Shown: one piece after another, positions 43,626 to 54,217 of the stretch
Position numbering within the stretch: the stretch's first letter is position 1
Layout of the letters: the number at the start of each line of letters is the position of its first letter
Origin: Perlabentimonas gracilis
Lineage (GTDB): Bacteria > Bacteroidota > Bacteroidia > Bacteroidales > Tenuifilaceae
Assembly (NCBI RefSeq): GCF_011174675.1
Contig: NZ_JAANIG010000008.1
Coordinates: forward strand, 61,670 to 125,669
Direction of reading: 5' to 3'
Length of the DNA: 64,000 bases
Notes under the pieces: model-generated
The model's database searches: none
What the model was told of the DNA's origin: nothing
The model's input: the letters and a program-made list of their open reading frames with translations, nothing else
Program-made: the position numbers and the translations under genes

Positions 43626-46600
43626 TTAAACCAAATTGCCAATACAGTTGATTTTTACTTTAATCGGATTTAATCCATCCAATGCACCAATACTATTAAC
43701 CCTAAAAAATCTTTTACTGACTTTCGCATTGTTATCATTCACTAGTTCTGTCTCTAAGTGATGTCGAAAATTGTAATCATCCCCTCCCAATTTTTGAACC
43801 CTGTACAACTTATCACTTAACGCCCTATAATCATTGCTTGATTTAGCAATCTCAAATTCCTCATTTGTCATACCCAGCACAAACATTTCGTTCTGCTGCA
43901 TGCTTAGGTGGAGGGTAAGGTGGGGTTCAGGTAATAGCTTTAGAAAACTCTCGGGGTAAGTACCTTCTGCTGATTGTTGAATTTTATCCCAAACCTCGTT
44001 AGTACTGGTTATAATTACTGGTAGACCAAACTTCTTGCGCTCCACAGCGTGCCAAAAGGTGCAAATATGTTCAATTTTCTTCTCTTCAGCATCGGTATAA
44101 ATGGCAATATGGTGGTTGTTGCCAGGTTTTACAAAGCCTATTTCCTTACCGTTTGCATCCTTGCGCACAGGCACTACAGCAGAAAGGCCTGTATAGCATC
44201 GTACAGCCCTAATTGGGCGTTCAAGCCCTTCGTCCTCATACCATTTTAAAACCTTTTCGTCGCGCTGAACATCTTTAAATGCCTCCTTGGGCTTGCCGTT
44301 AAACTTTTTGAGTCGTTGCTGGAGTATTCTCTTAATATTTTCATCAATTACCTTATCAACCTTGTTGAAGTTGATATCGATGCTATACTTAATTACGTAC
44401 TCATCGCTATAGCACGATCCGTATTCAAGTAGTGTCGATTTTTTTTTGTCAAGATAAATTGGCTCTTTTTTAATTGATGCTAAGGCTTTTTTGGTATCGC
44501 CATCGAATTTTCCTAAACGCTCTTCAACCAGCTGTTTAATGCGAGGTTTAAAAATTAAATGGGGATTCTCAAAAAGGTATTTTAAGGGTTTCTTCGCCTC
44601 AACCTTTTTAATTTTGCCATAAACACTCTCTTCGCTGAGTGCGCCACGAGGAATAATTATGCCCTCTTGCACTACCTTCTTATTGCCTCTTCGTCCAACT
44701 TTGCGCTTTCCAACTACAGCAACCTTTTTGCCTGCTTTAAAAGAAATTAGAATGTTTGCAGCCTTTTCTTCCACTTCCCTTACGGTAAAAGGTTGTTCGC
44801 TAATTAGGTACTTTTCAAGCAGATTTAATTTTTCGCGGTACTCAATAGAACGTCTATCAACGTCTTTTTTCATGTCGTCGCGGGTTTTGCTTGAGCTTAG
44901 CGTATTGAAACGCTGAATGTATCCCTGTTTAGTGCAGGCTATTGTTAACGCATCGATGGCGTGGTGGCGATGGTCGTCGCGTTTCGACCAACCAACAATA
45001 ACCTCTTTTGAATGTTTGTTTTTCCCGTGTTCGCTTTCCCACTCTCTAATTTCAGTTAATCCCAATTCTTTGTATCTAGGAAATTGTAGGTTCATTGTAA
45101 CATCGTCCCATCCCCATAAATGCCTAAGTTCTGCAGTAACAGTTCCCGAGGTTGACCAAACATTATGACAAATGGTTTGAAGTATTTCTCTGGCCTTTCG
45201 GGCAATGTATTGGCTCTCGCGCAGCTGGCGGTCGATAAAGTTTTGGGGGATTTTATCCTCGGTCATTAAAAGTTTGTCGCGTTTGGCTTTACCAATAATT
45301 TTGCTCGTAAAGAGTTTATTCACTCTATCAACATACGCCACTAGAGCCTGTTCCGATTTCCCTTTCATAAAGTCGTAAGCAGTGCGATCGCCCTTATCGG
45401 TATTGCATCGCCTGTGGGCGAGGGTTTTGTTGCTTTGGGAATCATCGAACAGCTTCGATTTTGGAATTATATGCTCAATATCCACATCGTTCCCTTTTAT
45501 GGCTTCGGTAATTGATATGGGCTGTCCACAGTAAATGCAGATGGCGTTTAGCTTCTTATCCTCATTATCCATTTCCTCGTAAAGTCGCCATTTTACAATA
45601 TTGTTTCTTGTGGCTCTCAATCCGAATTCTTCGAGTTTTTTTACAATCTGCTCATTTTCTCTTTCCCGCTTGCTTAAAAACCTAGATGTATCGCTTCTCT
45701 CCTCCTTACTTTGTTTTAACTCGCGTGCTAGTTCAACCCTAATCTCGTCGGGCTTTCCGTACTTGTCGATGGTTGCATTTACAACATTTACCATTTGATT
45801 GAGAATTTTCTCAACAATTGGTTGGCGTAACGAATTATTTGGAATGGGCTTAAGCCTTTCAAGAAGTTTACGTTGTAGATTTTCTGGTTTTGTTAGTGAG
45901 TTTGAGTGGTCGTACCCCGCAAAAAGCATAGCATCGCTATAAACATAGCCCTCCATTAGGTACGGCAGAATTTTACGAATTGCCTTTGCAGATTTATTCC
46001 CAAACCCACCCTTTGTTAGGTCAAGTTTTGCTAATTTATCGGCAACATCAGGTTCAATACTAAATTTCTGCTGCAAAACTCTGCTGCATACATCCATATC
46101 GCTAATTGAGTATATGGTATGCCAAAGCTGATAGTAGGGTTCGTTTTCGATTCTGGGGTCTATGTAGCGATATGAAATATCCTCAAGTATCTCTCCAGTT
46201 TCTTTGTCAACAAGTTTATCTTCACAAATGCTATATTCAAACTTTAAAAGATGGCTATAATTTTTAGACTCTTCAAAACATTTTATTATAGCCGTTTTGG
46301 TAACATTACCTTTAATCCCTTTTGCGATTTGCTTGTTGAAAAAGCATTCGTTCTTTTTCAGCTTGAGAATCGTTATAATTTGAGCCTGTGTTAGGTTCTC
46401 ATTATTATCAAGATGATTAAAAATTGCTTGTTTCTCTTCAAGTGATAGCTCTATCTTGTCGCCATATTTATTTTCAATTCTTATGCTATTAACATTCTCC
46501 CATACCTTGGCAATTTGAAAAATGGGTGAACTACGAGGGGCAACTTTAGGTCCAACAAAATACTCCTTGTCATCCTTGCCTTTAAGCCAAAAACCCTCAA

Positions 46601-47333
46601 ACTCGCAAATTGAAACAAGCCCTTTTTGTGATTTAAGAGGTCGTTGATAGTAAATAATCTCATCCCTAACCTTCTGAATAAACTTTTCCGTAATCAGATC
46701 GGGATAATGTTTCTGTTGCTGCTTGCAAATGGCCTCAAACTCCTCAATGTAAGCCTCTCTTGGAAAGATATTTTCTTTAACCCTAAAGAACTCATCATCT
46801 GATAGTTGTTGATAGAAATATTGACCAATGGTAAGGCTTTTTTCCTTTATGGTTTGATGGCGGCTTTTTACCTCCGCTACATAATCTGTATCCTTTTTAT
46901 CCAAATTGGCTTCGCATCTACTACTCTTGTAACCTCTTTTCTGGTTGAGCCAAAGTAATAAACGCCCTAATTCTGTAAGTGAAATTTTTGATGTTACGGC
47001 TCTATTCCTCAGCTCCCAAAGCTCCATTTTTGGTATATTCTTCACCTCTTCGGTTGGGTACATTTCGTTTTTTATCAACTCATTTACTAGGTACTTCCTT
47101 CGAAGTTGGTAGCGGTCGTAACCCTTTCGGGCAGTACGCATTTTTGTTCTAACAGAATTCCTGCTTTCACCTGTACCCTTTTCAAAGTCTTTTCCCTCTG
47201 TACCCTCATAGGGAACAATCCTACTCCCTAAACCCAGAATTTCTCGTTTAACTTCCCCATTACTATTTTCCTCTGAAGTAACTGCCCAGCCAATAGATGC
47301 AGAGCCCAAATCCAATCCTAATATTTTTTTCAT
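43626..47333 (-). CDS. cas9: CRISPR-associated endonuclease Cas9, type II-C
   Basis: A 1235-residue Cas9 with all catalytic motifs: RuvC-I ILGLDLGSASIGWAV (D8), arginine-rich bridge helix (RTKMRTARKGYDRYQLRRK), RuvC-II IRVELARE (E534), HNH domain DIEHIIPKS (H621) with the cysteine pair ICIYC (599, 602), and RuvC-III HHAIDA (H790/H791, D794). The length is within the range of Bacteroidota II-C Cas9 (longer than Neisseria Cas9). The C-terminal PAM-interacting domain (about 1000-1235) is present; the PAM cannot be deduced here. It is divergent from the tracrRNA gene, whose start is 40 nt away, and first in the minus-strand operon with the transposase, cas1 and cas2. Confidence 0.98.
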   Translation of the reverse strand: MKKILGLDLGSASIGWAVTSEENSNGEVKREILGLGSRIVPYEGTEGKDFEKGTGESRNSVRTKMRTARKGYDRYQLRRKYLVNELIKNEMYPTEEVKNIPKMELWELRNRAVTSKISLTELGRLLLWLNQKRGYKSSRCEANLDKKDTDYVAEVKSRHQTIKEKSLTIGQYFYQQLSDDEFFRVKENIFPREAYIEEFEAICKQQQKHYPDLITEKFIQKVRDEIIYYQRPLKSQKGLVSICEFEGFWLKGKDDKEYFVGPKVAPRSSPIFQIAKVWENVNSIRIENKYGDKIELSLEEKQAIFNHLDNNENLTQAQIITILKLKKNECFFNKQIAKGIKGNVTKTAIIKCFEESKNYSHLLKFEYSICEDKLVDKETGEILEDISYRYIDPRIENEPYYQLWHTIYSISDMDVCSRVLQQKFSIEPDVADKLAKLDLTKGGFGNKSAKAIRKILPYLMEGYVYSDAMLFAGYDHSNSLTKPENLQRKLLERLKPIPNNSLRQPIVEKILNQMVNVVNATIDKYGKPDEIRVELARELKQSKEERSDTSRFLSKRERENEQIVKKLEEFGLRATRNNIVKWRLYEEMDNEDKKLNAICIYCGQPISITEAIKGNDVDIEHIIPKSKLFDDSQSNKTLAHRRCNTDKGDRTAYDFMKGKSEQALVAYVDRVNKLFTSKIIGKAKRDKLLMTEDKIPQNFIDRQLRESQYIARKAREILQTICHNVWSTSGTVTAELRHLWGWDDVTMNLQFPRYKELGLTEIREWESEHGKNKHSKEVIVGWSKRDDHRHHAIDALTIACTKQGYIQRFNTLSSSKTRDDMKKDVDRRSIEYREKLNLLEKYLISEQPFTVREVEEKAANILISFKAGKKVAVVGKRKVGRRGNKKVVQEGIIIPRGALSEESVYGKIKKVEAKKPLKYLFENPHLIFKPRIKQLVEERLGKFDGDTKKALASIKKEPIYLDKKKSTLLEYGSCYSDEYVIKYSIDINFNKVDKVIDENIKRILQQRLKKFNGKPKEAFKDVQRDEKVLKWYEDEGLERPIRAVRCYTGLSAVVPVRKDANGKEIGFVKPGNNHHIAIYTDAEEKKIEHICTFWHAVERKKFGLPVIITSTNEVWDKIQQSAEGTYPESFLKLLPEPHLTLHLSMQQNEMFVLGMTNEEFEIAKSSNDYRALSDKLYRVQKLGGDDYNFRHHLETELVNDNNAKVSKRFFRVNSIGALDGLNPIKVKINCIGNLV

Positions 47334-47339
47334 AGTCTA

Positions 47340-47370
47340 TTGCGTTTTAGGTTTTAGAGTTATATATTTG
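47340..47370 (+). promoter_or_regulatory. tracrRNA promoter
   Basis: TTG (47340-47342), 20-nt spacer, TATATTTG (47363-47370): a full match to the Bacteroidota promoter, placing the start about 5 nt downstream, at the beginning of the anti-repeat. Confidence 0.78.
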
Positions 47371-47372
47371 CA

Positions 47373-47457
47373 TTACAATCTTGAAGCAATTCACAATAAG
47401 GATTATTCCGTTGTGAAAACATTTAAAGCGGCATCTAACTTGTTTAGGTGTCGTTTT
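47373..47457 (+). ncRNA. tracrRNA
   Basis: The anti-repeat at 47374-47396 (TACAATCTTGAAGCAATTCA followed by CAA) is complementary to the first 23 nt or so of the CRISPR repeat with two mismatches. It is followed by the II-C nexus-like sequence AAGGATTATTCCGTTGTG and AAAACATTTAAAGC, then a terminator hairpin (GGCATCTAA/TTAGGTGTC) with a T-run. Transcribed divergently from cas9. It should pair with pre-crRNA for processing by RNase III or load 3'-untrimmed crRNA, as in other II-C systems. Confidence 0.9.
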
Positions 47458-47640
47458 CGTTTAAACTAGCTTTAAATGTTTCATAAGCACCTTATGAAAT
47501 AATACAAAGGGCGAATAAAACATTTAAGCCGCCCTCGTCTTACAATACGAGGGTATTTTTTTGCTTAAATGCTCCGTAAACACCCTAAATAAAAAATAGC
47601 GAACAAATACACCTAACCTACTAGGTGTCGTTTTTATTTA
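47415..47640 (+). repeat. Tandem hairpin cassettes downstream of the tracrRNA
   Basis: The tracrRNA terminator is enclosed by an inverted repeat (GAAAACATTTAAAGC at 47415-47429 and GCTTTAAATGTTTC at 47469-47482). A second terminator hairpin (CCCTCGT/ACGAGGG, T7 at 47556-47562) is enclosed by a similar repeat (ACATTTAAGC at 47520-47529 and GCTTAAATG at 47563-47571). A third hairpin (CACCTAAC/CTAGGTGTC, T5) follows at 47610-47635. No ORF is present. Confidence 0.65.
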
Positions 47641-47983
47641 TACCTCCCTCGTTGTAATAGACGGAGCATATTCCCTACTGTAAAAAGAAAAAACCTAGCT
47701 ACTTAATATATGCACCTAATCAACATCCGTTCTCAAACTTAACGATTATTCCAAAGCATTCAAAATATTCTTATACTTCTCTCTTCACTTTTCCATAAGA
47801 TTATATCGAAATCATACAAAAAAAGTCCGATATGCTGCAATAGCATATCGGACTTTTAAATACTACTCATTTAGTCTATTCCATATTGGGTTTTACACAT
47901 CTGGGTGGTGGATGGGTGTACTCAACGCATCGATTACCTCACAGCTAAAGTATAAACCTTACCAAAGCTTGCTGCAATAACGA
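47641..47983. other. Gap between tracrRNA cassettes and TonB-like gene
   Basis: No credible gene. The stretch contains a decayed relative of the second hairpin (CCCTCGTTGTAATAGACGGAG near 47645) and the strong terminator at 47821-47857. Confidence 0.5.
47821..47857 (-). terminator. Terminator of the TonB-like gene
   Basis: AAAAGTCCGATATGCT pairs with AGCATATCGGACTTTT (16 bp, tetraloop-like). On the minus strand a run of seven T follows, 126 nt after the stop of the gene at 47984. Confidence 0.8.
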
Positions 47984-48721
47984 TTATTTCCGAAGAATAA
48001 AGGTAACGGGAAGCGAGTACCTTACGGTTATATACTTATCATCCTTTTGTGCTGGGTGCCAGTCGAAGTCAACGGTTTTGAAAATTCGTAGGGCCTCTTT
48101 ATCCAGGTCGGGGTCCACCGTCTTTTTCAGGTTTATACTTCCCATTCGGCCCAAGCTATCAACAACAAAGGATACAACAACCTCGCCATCAATCCCACCT
48201 CTCCATGCACGTATGGGGTACTCAATATTGCGAGCAATAATTTTGATGGGATCGTTTCCATCGAGCATCATGGGCGGATTGTCAATCTCCTGCTCCACCC
48301 AACGCCCCTCGGTTAAAACCTGGAACCGATTGGACTGACCCCTCCAGTTATACCTACCGATCTTTTTAGTAGTGAAATTGTATTCATAATCTAAAGTGCC
48401 ATCGCTATTGTTAATAACCCAAGGGCCAACACGCCTATCGTTCTTATAGCTTCCAAAGGTCAATGTATCCTCTCCATTTATAGCATAGCTAATCCACAGG
48501 CTATCCTTTAGGTTTTTTTTGTAAAAGCCTGTCTCTACTAGCTCCCCACTCTCATACATTTTTACATACTGGCCATGCTTTACGTCTCTCTCCTTCCTAA
48601 AGACGTAGTACTCTTCAATAACAGGCGAATTTCTATCTTTCTTGGTGATTTTTCGTATTTCTTGCGAAAATCCTACTTTAGCTATGCAGGTCAATACTAT
48701 GGCCAATAATAAAATCTTCAT
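47984..48721 (-). CDS. Exported TonB C-terminal-domain protein with MORN-like repeats
   Basis: A 245-residue protein. The signal peptide ends near KVGFSQ. The middle (YYVFRKERDVKHGQYVKMY, ETGFYKKNLKDSLWI, FGSYKNDRRVGPWV) has three MORN-like repeats as in antitoxin-like or membrane-associated Bacteroidota proteins. The C-terminal 95 residues form a TonB energy-transducer domain (GGIDGEVVVSFVVDSLGRM, LDKEALRIFKTVDFDWHPAQ). There is no transmembrane anchor apart from the signal, so it is probably a periplasmic or outer-membrane protein rather than a true ExbB/ExbD partner. Confidence 0.82.
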   Translation of the reverse strand: MKILLLAIVLTCIAKVGFSQEIRKITKKDRNSPVIEEYYVFRKERDVKHGQYVKMYESGELVETGFYKKNLKDSLWISYAINGEDTLTFGSYKNDRRVGPWVINNSDGTLDYEYNFTTKKIGRYNWRGQSNRFQVLTEGRWVEQEIDNPPMMLDGNDPIKIIARNIEYPIRAWRGGIDGEVVVSFVVDSLGRMGSINLKKTVDPDLDKEALRIFKTVDFDWHPAQKDDKYITVRYSLPVTFILRK

Positions 48722-48879
48722 AACAACTAGTTTTAGTATTATAAATGCTAATATATGCGCTTTAATTTAAACGGCAAAGATTCGATATCGTTGTAATAAA
48801 TCTTGGTTAAGTGAAAAAAAATCACGGGGCAACTACCTCCTTAGCGAGCAATTACCCTATGAACGCTATACACACTAAA

Positions 48880-48907
48880 AAAGGCAATCCCAGTTAGGAT
48901 TGCCTTT
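48880..48907 (-). terminator. Terminator of the fasciclin gene
   Basis: AAAGGCAATCC/GGATTGCCTTT stem (11 bp, 6-nt loop) with a T-run on the minus strand, 24 nt after the stop. Confidence 0.8.
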
Positions 48908-48931
48908 CAAATTGATGAATTTAACTAGTGT

Positions 48932-50797
48932 TTAGGGAAGAATAACCTGATCAATTACGTGAATCACGCCATTGGTTCCCATAATATCAGTTGCAACTAT
49001 TGAGGCATCAGCTGTGCCCAACTCAAGAGCCGCGTCAGTATCAATAATTTTTAATGCACTTAAGTCGATGGTAATATTACCACCTAGGGTTGCCACGGTA
49101 TTACTCTCAAGGTTTGGCAAATCGGTTGAGAAAACCCTGGCACCAAGCACGTGATACTTTAGAACCGCCTCGATGGTTCCTATACCAACAGCATCGACAA
49201 GTGCATTGAAATCACTTACTTCGGCAAGTGTGTATAGCGCTTGGAAAGCAGCATCGGTGGGTGCAAATACTGTGAATGGACCATCGCCGCTTAGTATGGT
49301 GATTAGGTTATCGGTTGTTCCATCGTTCTCAACTGCGGTAAGCGCAGCTACCAATTGGCCAAATTCAGCACCGCTTGATGCTTGTGAAGCTTCAACTGCA
49401 ATATCAACAATAGTTTTGTTGGTTGGTAAAAGCGTTCTATTGATAACGTGTACCACACCATTGCCAAAATCCAAATTGCTACCTGCCTGGGAGGCTACTG
49501 TAACCTGCGATACACCATTAATAAACACTCCATTATCGTTAATACTCAAGTAAAAGTCTCCATTAAGTGTAGTTACAGCCGAACCCGTGCTGGGTAATCC
49601 ATTGGCATAAACCTTACTACCCAAAACGTGATAGGTTAGGATTGGGGTTAAGTCGTTAGCTGTAAGTTCAGTAAGGCTTGTAATTCCTGCGGCCTCAAAA
49701 GCATCGTTGCTGGGAGCAAATAAAGTGAAGCTGGCATCTGGGTTTACTAAGGTTTCGAGTAACCCTGCTGTAACAACCGCTTGAGTAAGAACTGAAAAAC
49801 TCTTGCTAAAGTACGCAGGCTGAACAATAGTATTAACAATGCTAAGCTCTAGCGCAGGTACAAGAACTGCATCAACTACGTGTACAACTCCGTTTGAGGC
49901 CTCAATATTTGCTGCGGTTACATTTGCACCATTAATCTTAACGGATTGCCCCGAAATTTGCACTTTAATCTTATCGTCATCGCTAAGAAGGGTTGATGCC
50001 ATTTGACCATCGCTAAGATCGGTAGACATAAGGGCTGCACCAGAAATTACGTGGTACTTCAATAGTCTCTCGATTACGCTCTCGGGTATATCCGATAAGC
50101 TCTCCTGCCCAATTACACCAAGAAGCGCAATAAATGCGTCGTTGGTAGGTGCAAATACTGTGAAAGAACCATCGGAACTTAGGGCATCTACAAGATTGGG
50201 GAACAATGATAGTGCTTCTACCAGAATACTAAGCGAAGGGGTTTGTGCTGCAATTGATACAATATTATCCTTTGGTAGCTCGAATCCCTCTGGAATTAGC
50301 ACCTCGTCAATCACGTGCACCACTCCGTTAGTGGCCTCAATATCAGCCTCAACAACTGAAGCTGTTCCGTTTAGGGTTACCCCATTTGCAACCGATACGG
50401 AAATACTTTTACCCGAAAGAAGGGTTTGAACTGAAGTAGTAGTCAAGTCCGTTGAAAGAACCTTACCGCTTACCACGTGGTACTTCAACAGATCAGCAAG
50501 AACGGTAGGGTTGGCCAAAAGCACCTCAAGTACACCATCCTCGAGTTTGGCAAATGCGTCGTTGGTTGGAGCAAAAACAGTAAATGGCCCCGATCCTTTT
50601 AAGGTGGTAACTAAATTGGCTGTTACTACCGCAGTTACAAGCGTACTCAACTCGGTGGTAGCTTGAGCGAGCTCTACAACATCATTTGTTGGAGCTGGGA
50701 TTTCATTAACATCATCCTTTTCGCATGATGTGAGGGTAAAAGTAGCAACCAATGCCAAGGCTAGGATGCTTAAGAATCTAGTTCTCATTGTTTTCAT
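48932..50797 (-). CDS. Lipoprotein with four fasciclin (FAS1) domains
   Basis: A 621-residue lipoprotein (lipobox LTSC). Four FAS1 domains are visible, each with the two hallmark boxes: TVFAPTNDAF / NGVVHVIDEVLIP (about 40-170), TVFAPTNDAF / NGVVHVVDAVLVP (180-315), TLFAPSNDAF / NGVVHVINRTLLP (325-455) and TVFAPTDAAF / NGVIHVIDQVILP (465-621). FAS1 domains mediate adhesion or surface polymer binding; four in one bacterial lipoprotein is more than the common single domain. ATGs at codon 1 and codon 4 are both possible starts. Confidence 0.92.
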   Translation of the reverse strand: MKTMRTRFLSILALALVATFTLTSCEKDDVNEIPAPTNDVVELAQATTELSTLVTAVVTANLVTTLKGSGPFTVFAPTNDAFAKLEDGVLEVLLANPTVLADLLKYHVVSGKVLSTDLTTTSVQTLLSGKSISVSVANGVTLNGTASVVEADIEATNGVVHVIDEVLIPEGFELPKDNIVSIAAQTPSLSILVEALSLFPNLVDALSSDGSFTVFAPTNDAFIALLGVIGQESLSDIPESVIERLLKYHVISGAALMSTDLSDGQMASTLLSDDDKIKVQISGQSVKINGANVTAANIEASNGVVHVVDAVLVPALELSIVNTIVQPAYFSKSFSVLTQAVVTAGLLETLVNPDASFTLFAPSNDAFEAAGITSLTELTANDLTPILTYHVLGSKVYANGLPSTGSAVTTLNGDFYLSINDNGVFINGVSQVTVASQAGSNLDFGNGVVHVINRTLLPTNKTIVDIAVEASQASSGAEFGQLVAALTAVENDGTTDNLITILSGDGPFTVFAPTDAAFQALYTLAEVSDFNALVDAVGIGTIEAVLKYHVLGARVFSTDLPNLESNTVATLGGNITIDLSALKIIDTDAALELGTADASIVATDIMGTNGVIHVIDQVILP

Positions 50798-51172
50798 AGT
50801 TGTTATAGTTTTGGTTAATGTTCGTTATCAAAGACAACACAGAAACAGAGGGTTGATACTTTTGTTTAACTTTATATTGCTTTTTATTGGACATTCTAAA
50901 TAATTTTACACCCAACCTACAAGCGGATTAGTCCATATAATCTGGCTTTAATTACTAAAAAAAAGTTACTGAAAAAAATAAGTGTTTAGCTTTTGAAAAG
51001 TTCACGGAGCGACTCATTGCTAAGCATATAATCGCCCCGTGGGTAAAATTACACAGGTTAGTGTCGATAAAAGAAAATGGCTCTTTGGCTGGCCAAAACG
51101 TTTAGATTAAGTTCAAAGGTGCTATTTTACAAGGCTGTCTTTCAAATTCATATTAGGATAATATACCTTTGG
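50798..51172. other. Gap between fasciclin gene and uvrA
   Basis: No gene. It holds a decayed copy of the 47-nt RAYT-type palindrome at about 51000-51045 (TTCACGGAGCGACT ... CGCCCCGTGGGTA). No promoter match (CAAAnnTA) was found for the fasciclin gene. Confidence 0.5.
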
Positions 51173-53965
51173 CTATACCTTTCCAGCCAAGAACTGCCCC
51201 GTCAGGCTCTCGCTGCACTTAACAATTTCATGCGGTGTACCTGCAAACACAAGGTTACCTCCACCCTCGCCGCCCCCGGGGCCCAGGTCGATAATCCAGT
51301 CCGCATTCTTAATAACCTCAAGGTTGTGCTCTACCACAATTAGGCTGTGCCCCTTTTTAACCAGCGCATCGAACGACTCGAGCAACTTTTTGATATCATG
51401 GAAGTGTAGCCCTGTGGTGGGTTCATCGAAGATGAACAGCTGATGCTGAGTGGCCTGCTCCTTCTGCAGAAAGAACGCTAGCTTAACGCGCTGGCTCTCG
51501 CCTCCACTTAAGGTGCTCGACGATTGTCCCAGCTTAATATACCCAAGCCCTACATCCTGTAAGGGTTTCAATCGGGTTACCACCTTGATAGCCGTTTTGT
51601 CCTTATCCTCGCCAAAAAACTCGATGGCCTGATTTACGGTCATATCCAGCACATCAAAAATATTCTTATCGCGGTAGCGAACCTCCAGCACATCCTCCTT
51701 AAATCGCTTGCCTCCGCATGATTCGCAGGTAAGGGTTACATCGGCCATGAATTGCATTTCAACCTTAATCACACCCTCGCCTTGGCACTCCTCACATCGT
51801 CCTCCCTCCACGTTAAACGAGAAAGCCGAAGGTTTATACCCACTCCTAGTGGCGTAGGGCTGCTCCGAGAAGAGCTTGCGAATCTCGTCGTAAGCCTTAA
51901 TGTATGTTACCGGATTTGAGCGAGACGAACGACCAATAGGGTTTTGGTCCACCATCTCAACCCCTTTCAGCAGATGTATATCGCCATCCACGCCATCGCA
52001 CTCTCCGGGTTTATCGCCCACCCCGGATATCTTCTTGGCCAACGAAGGGTATAGAATACCCTTTACCAATGATGATTTGCCCGAGCCGCTAACGCCCGTT
52101 ACCACCACCATACTGTTGAGGGGGAATTTCACATCGATATTCTTAAGATTATTCTCGCGTGCCCCCTTCACTTGTATAAAATTGGCCCATTTACGCGGTG
52201 CGGTTACTGGCGCAATAATTTCGATACCATTAAGGTACTTTGCAGTAAGGGTTTCTGATGATTTTAGCAGTGCTTTGGGTGTTCCCTCAAACACCACCTC
52301 GCCGCCATGGCGGCCGGCTAGCGGGCCAATATCGATTATGTAATCGGCAGCACGGATTATCTCCTCGTCGTGTTCCACCACCACCACCGTGTTCCCCAAA
52401 TCGCGCAAATTATTAAGCACATCGATAAGCAGATGCGTATCGCGTGGATGCAGCCCAATGCTTGGCTCATCGAGGATGTACAGCGAGCCCACCAGGCTCG
52501 AACCCAGCGAGGTAGCCAAATTGATACGTTGTGATTCGCCCCCCGACAAGGTTGACGACAAGCGGTTGAGCGTTAGGTAACCCAGCCCCACGTTTAGCAG
52601 GTAGGCTAGCCTATTCCTTACCTCGGTTAGTATTCGCTTGGCAACCTTTTGCTCGTGCTCGGTTATGCACATATTCTGAAAAAAATCGTGTAGCTTGGTA
52701 ATGGGCAAATCGACCAGCTGCGGGAGATTAACACCGCATACCTTAACGTAGGTTGCCTCCTTACGCAGCCGCTGCCCTTTACACTCGGGACATATGGTTT
52801 TACCAGTGTAACGCGACAGCATTACCCGATACTGTATCTTGTACTTTTTGCTTTCGAGATGAGCAAAAAAATCATCAAGCCCAACAAAACCGTCTCCACC
52901 TCGCCATAACAAATCCTTTTGTTCCTGTGTAAGCTGATAAAATGGCTTATGAATAGGAAACTTAAACCTATCGGCCACCGCGATAAATTGCTTTTTGTAT
53001 TCGCTCATGGTATCGCCTTTCCAGCAGGCAATGGCATCTTCGTATATCGATAAACCCTTATCGGGCACCACCAGCGCCTCATCTATTCCAATAATTTTTC
53101 CATAGCCCTCGCATCGGGGGCAAGCGCCAAGCGGATTATTGAAGCTGAACAAGTGCTCGGATGGCTCTTCAAAGGTAATTCCATCGGCTTCAAACCTGTT
53201 GGAGAAAACCTCGTTGCTTCGATTGTTGTCGTTGAAAGTTGCCAACACACAGATTCCGCTGCCTTCGGCAAAAGCTGTTTGCACCGAATCGGCACAACGG
53301 CTCAGGAAGTCATCATCGTGCGAAACCGAGAACCTATCCACCACCAAGCTAAGCTTTGCTTTCGAAATGGAGAGCAAATGACGAGTTTCCTTGCTATCGA
53401 TACGCTGAATCTGATCGCCCACCTCTATCCGGGTAAAACCCTCGTTGGCCAGAATGGTTAACCTCTGCTCAACCGTTTCGTTCTCCCTAATATTGATTGG
53501 AGTCAGAAGCATTTGCTTGGTTCCCTCGGGAAAGGAGGCGATGAAATTCACCACATCGGTAACGCTGTGCTTAGTCACCTCAATGCCCGAAATCGGCGAA
53601 TAGGTGCGCCCAATTCGGGCATAAAGCAATTTAATGTAGTCGTATATTTCGGTTGATGTTCCAACGGTCGACCGAGGGTTCTGGGTGTTCACCTTTTGCT
53701 CAATGGCAATGGCAGGGGGAATTCCAGAGATTAAATCCACCTCAGGCTTGCTTATCCTTCCTAAAAACTGGCGAGCATAAGCCGACAGGCTCTCAACATA
53801 GCGCCTTTGCCCCTCGGCATAAAGGGTATCGAACGCTAACGACGATTTACCGGAGCCCGAAAGACCCGATATTACAATTAGTTTATTTCGAGGTATATCA
53901 ACGCTAACATTCTTAAGATTATGAACCCTAGCGCCTTTAATGGAAATTACATTCTGATTTTGCAT
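51173..53965 (-). CDS. uvrA: Excinuclease ABC subunit A (UvrA)
   Basis: A 930-residue DNA-damage recognition ATPase of nucleotide excision repair. Two ABC modules with Walker A ([32 protein letters not shown]), signature motifs LSGGESQRI and LSGGESQRV, and the zinc-binding cysteine sets [25 protein letters not shown] and CESCGGKRF are all present. It forms UvrA2-UvrB2 complexes on damaged DNA. Monocistronic. A candidate -7 box (TACATTTG on the minus strand, complement of 53985-53992) lies 20 nt upstream of the start. Confidence 0.98.
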   Translation of the reverse strand: MQNQNVISIKGARVHNLKNVSVDIPRNKLIVISGLSGSGKSSLAFDTLYAEGQRRYVESLSAYARQFLGRISKPEVDLISGIPPAIAIEQKVNTQNPRSTVGTSTEIYDYIKLLYARIGRTYSPISGIEVTKHSVTDVVNFIASFPEGTKQMLLTPINIRENETVEQRLTILANEGFTRIEVGDQIQRIDSKETRHLLSISKAKLSLVVDRFSVSHDDDFLSRCADSVQTAFAEGSGICVLATFNDNNRSNEVFSNRFEADGITFEEPSEHLFSFNNPLGACPRCEGYGKIIGIDEALVVPDKGLSIYEDAIACWKGDTMSEYKKQFIAVADRFKFPIHKPFYQLTQEQKDLLWRGGDGFVGLDDFFAHLESKKYKIQYRVMLSRYTGKTICPECKGQRLRKEATYVKVCGVNLPQLVDLPITKLHDFFQNMCITEHEQKVAKRILTEVRNRLAYLLNVGLGYLTLNRLSSTLSGGESQRINLATSLGSSLVGSLYILDEPSIGLHPRDTHLLIDVLNNLRDLGNTVVVVEHDEEIIRAADYIIDIGPLAGRHGGEVVFEGTPKALLKSSETLTAKYLNGIEIIAPVTAPRKWANFIQVKGARENNLKNIDVKFPLNSMVVVTGVSGSGKSSLVKGILYPSLAKKISGVGDKPGECDGVDGDIHLLKGVEMVDQNPIGRSSRSNPVTYIKAYDEIRKLFSEQPYATRSGYKPSAFSFNVEGGRCEECQGEGVIKVEMQFMADVTLTCESCGGKRFKEDVLEVRYRDKNIFDVLDMTVNQAIEFFGEDKDKTAIKVVTRLKPLQDVGLGYIKLGQSSSTLSGGESQRVKLAFFLQKEQATQHQLFIFDEPTTGLHFHDIKKLLESFDALVKKGHSLIVVEHNLEVIKNADWIIDLGPGGGEGGGNLVFAGTPHEIVKCSESLTGQFLAGKV

Positions 53966-54217
53966 TACTGTAGAAATTAACCCACAAATGTAGGCAAAGA
54001 TTTGCTTTTATACCATTGGTAAACACACAGGCTCACAGCAACAGAATCATCATTTCCCTAATAATCAACTCATAGCAAGCTTTTGTATTACATTTTTTTG
54101 GTAGATTTGTTTTTTTTCGCTTATTTGGCACAGTAAATGCTAGCAAATACAAACACTAACCATTAAAATCGATTGCCTATAGAATCACATCTACCCAACT
54201 AATCAATAAGTAAGGAG

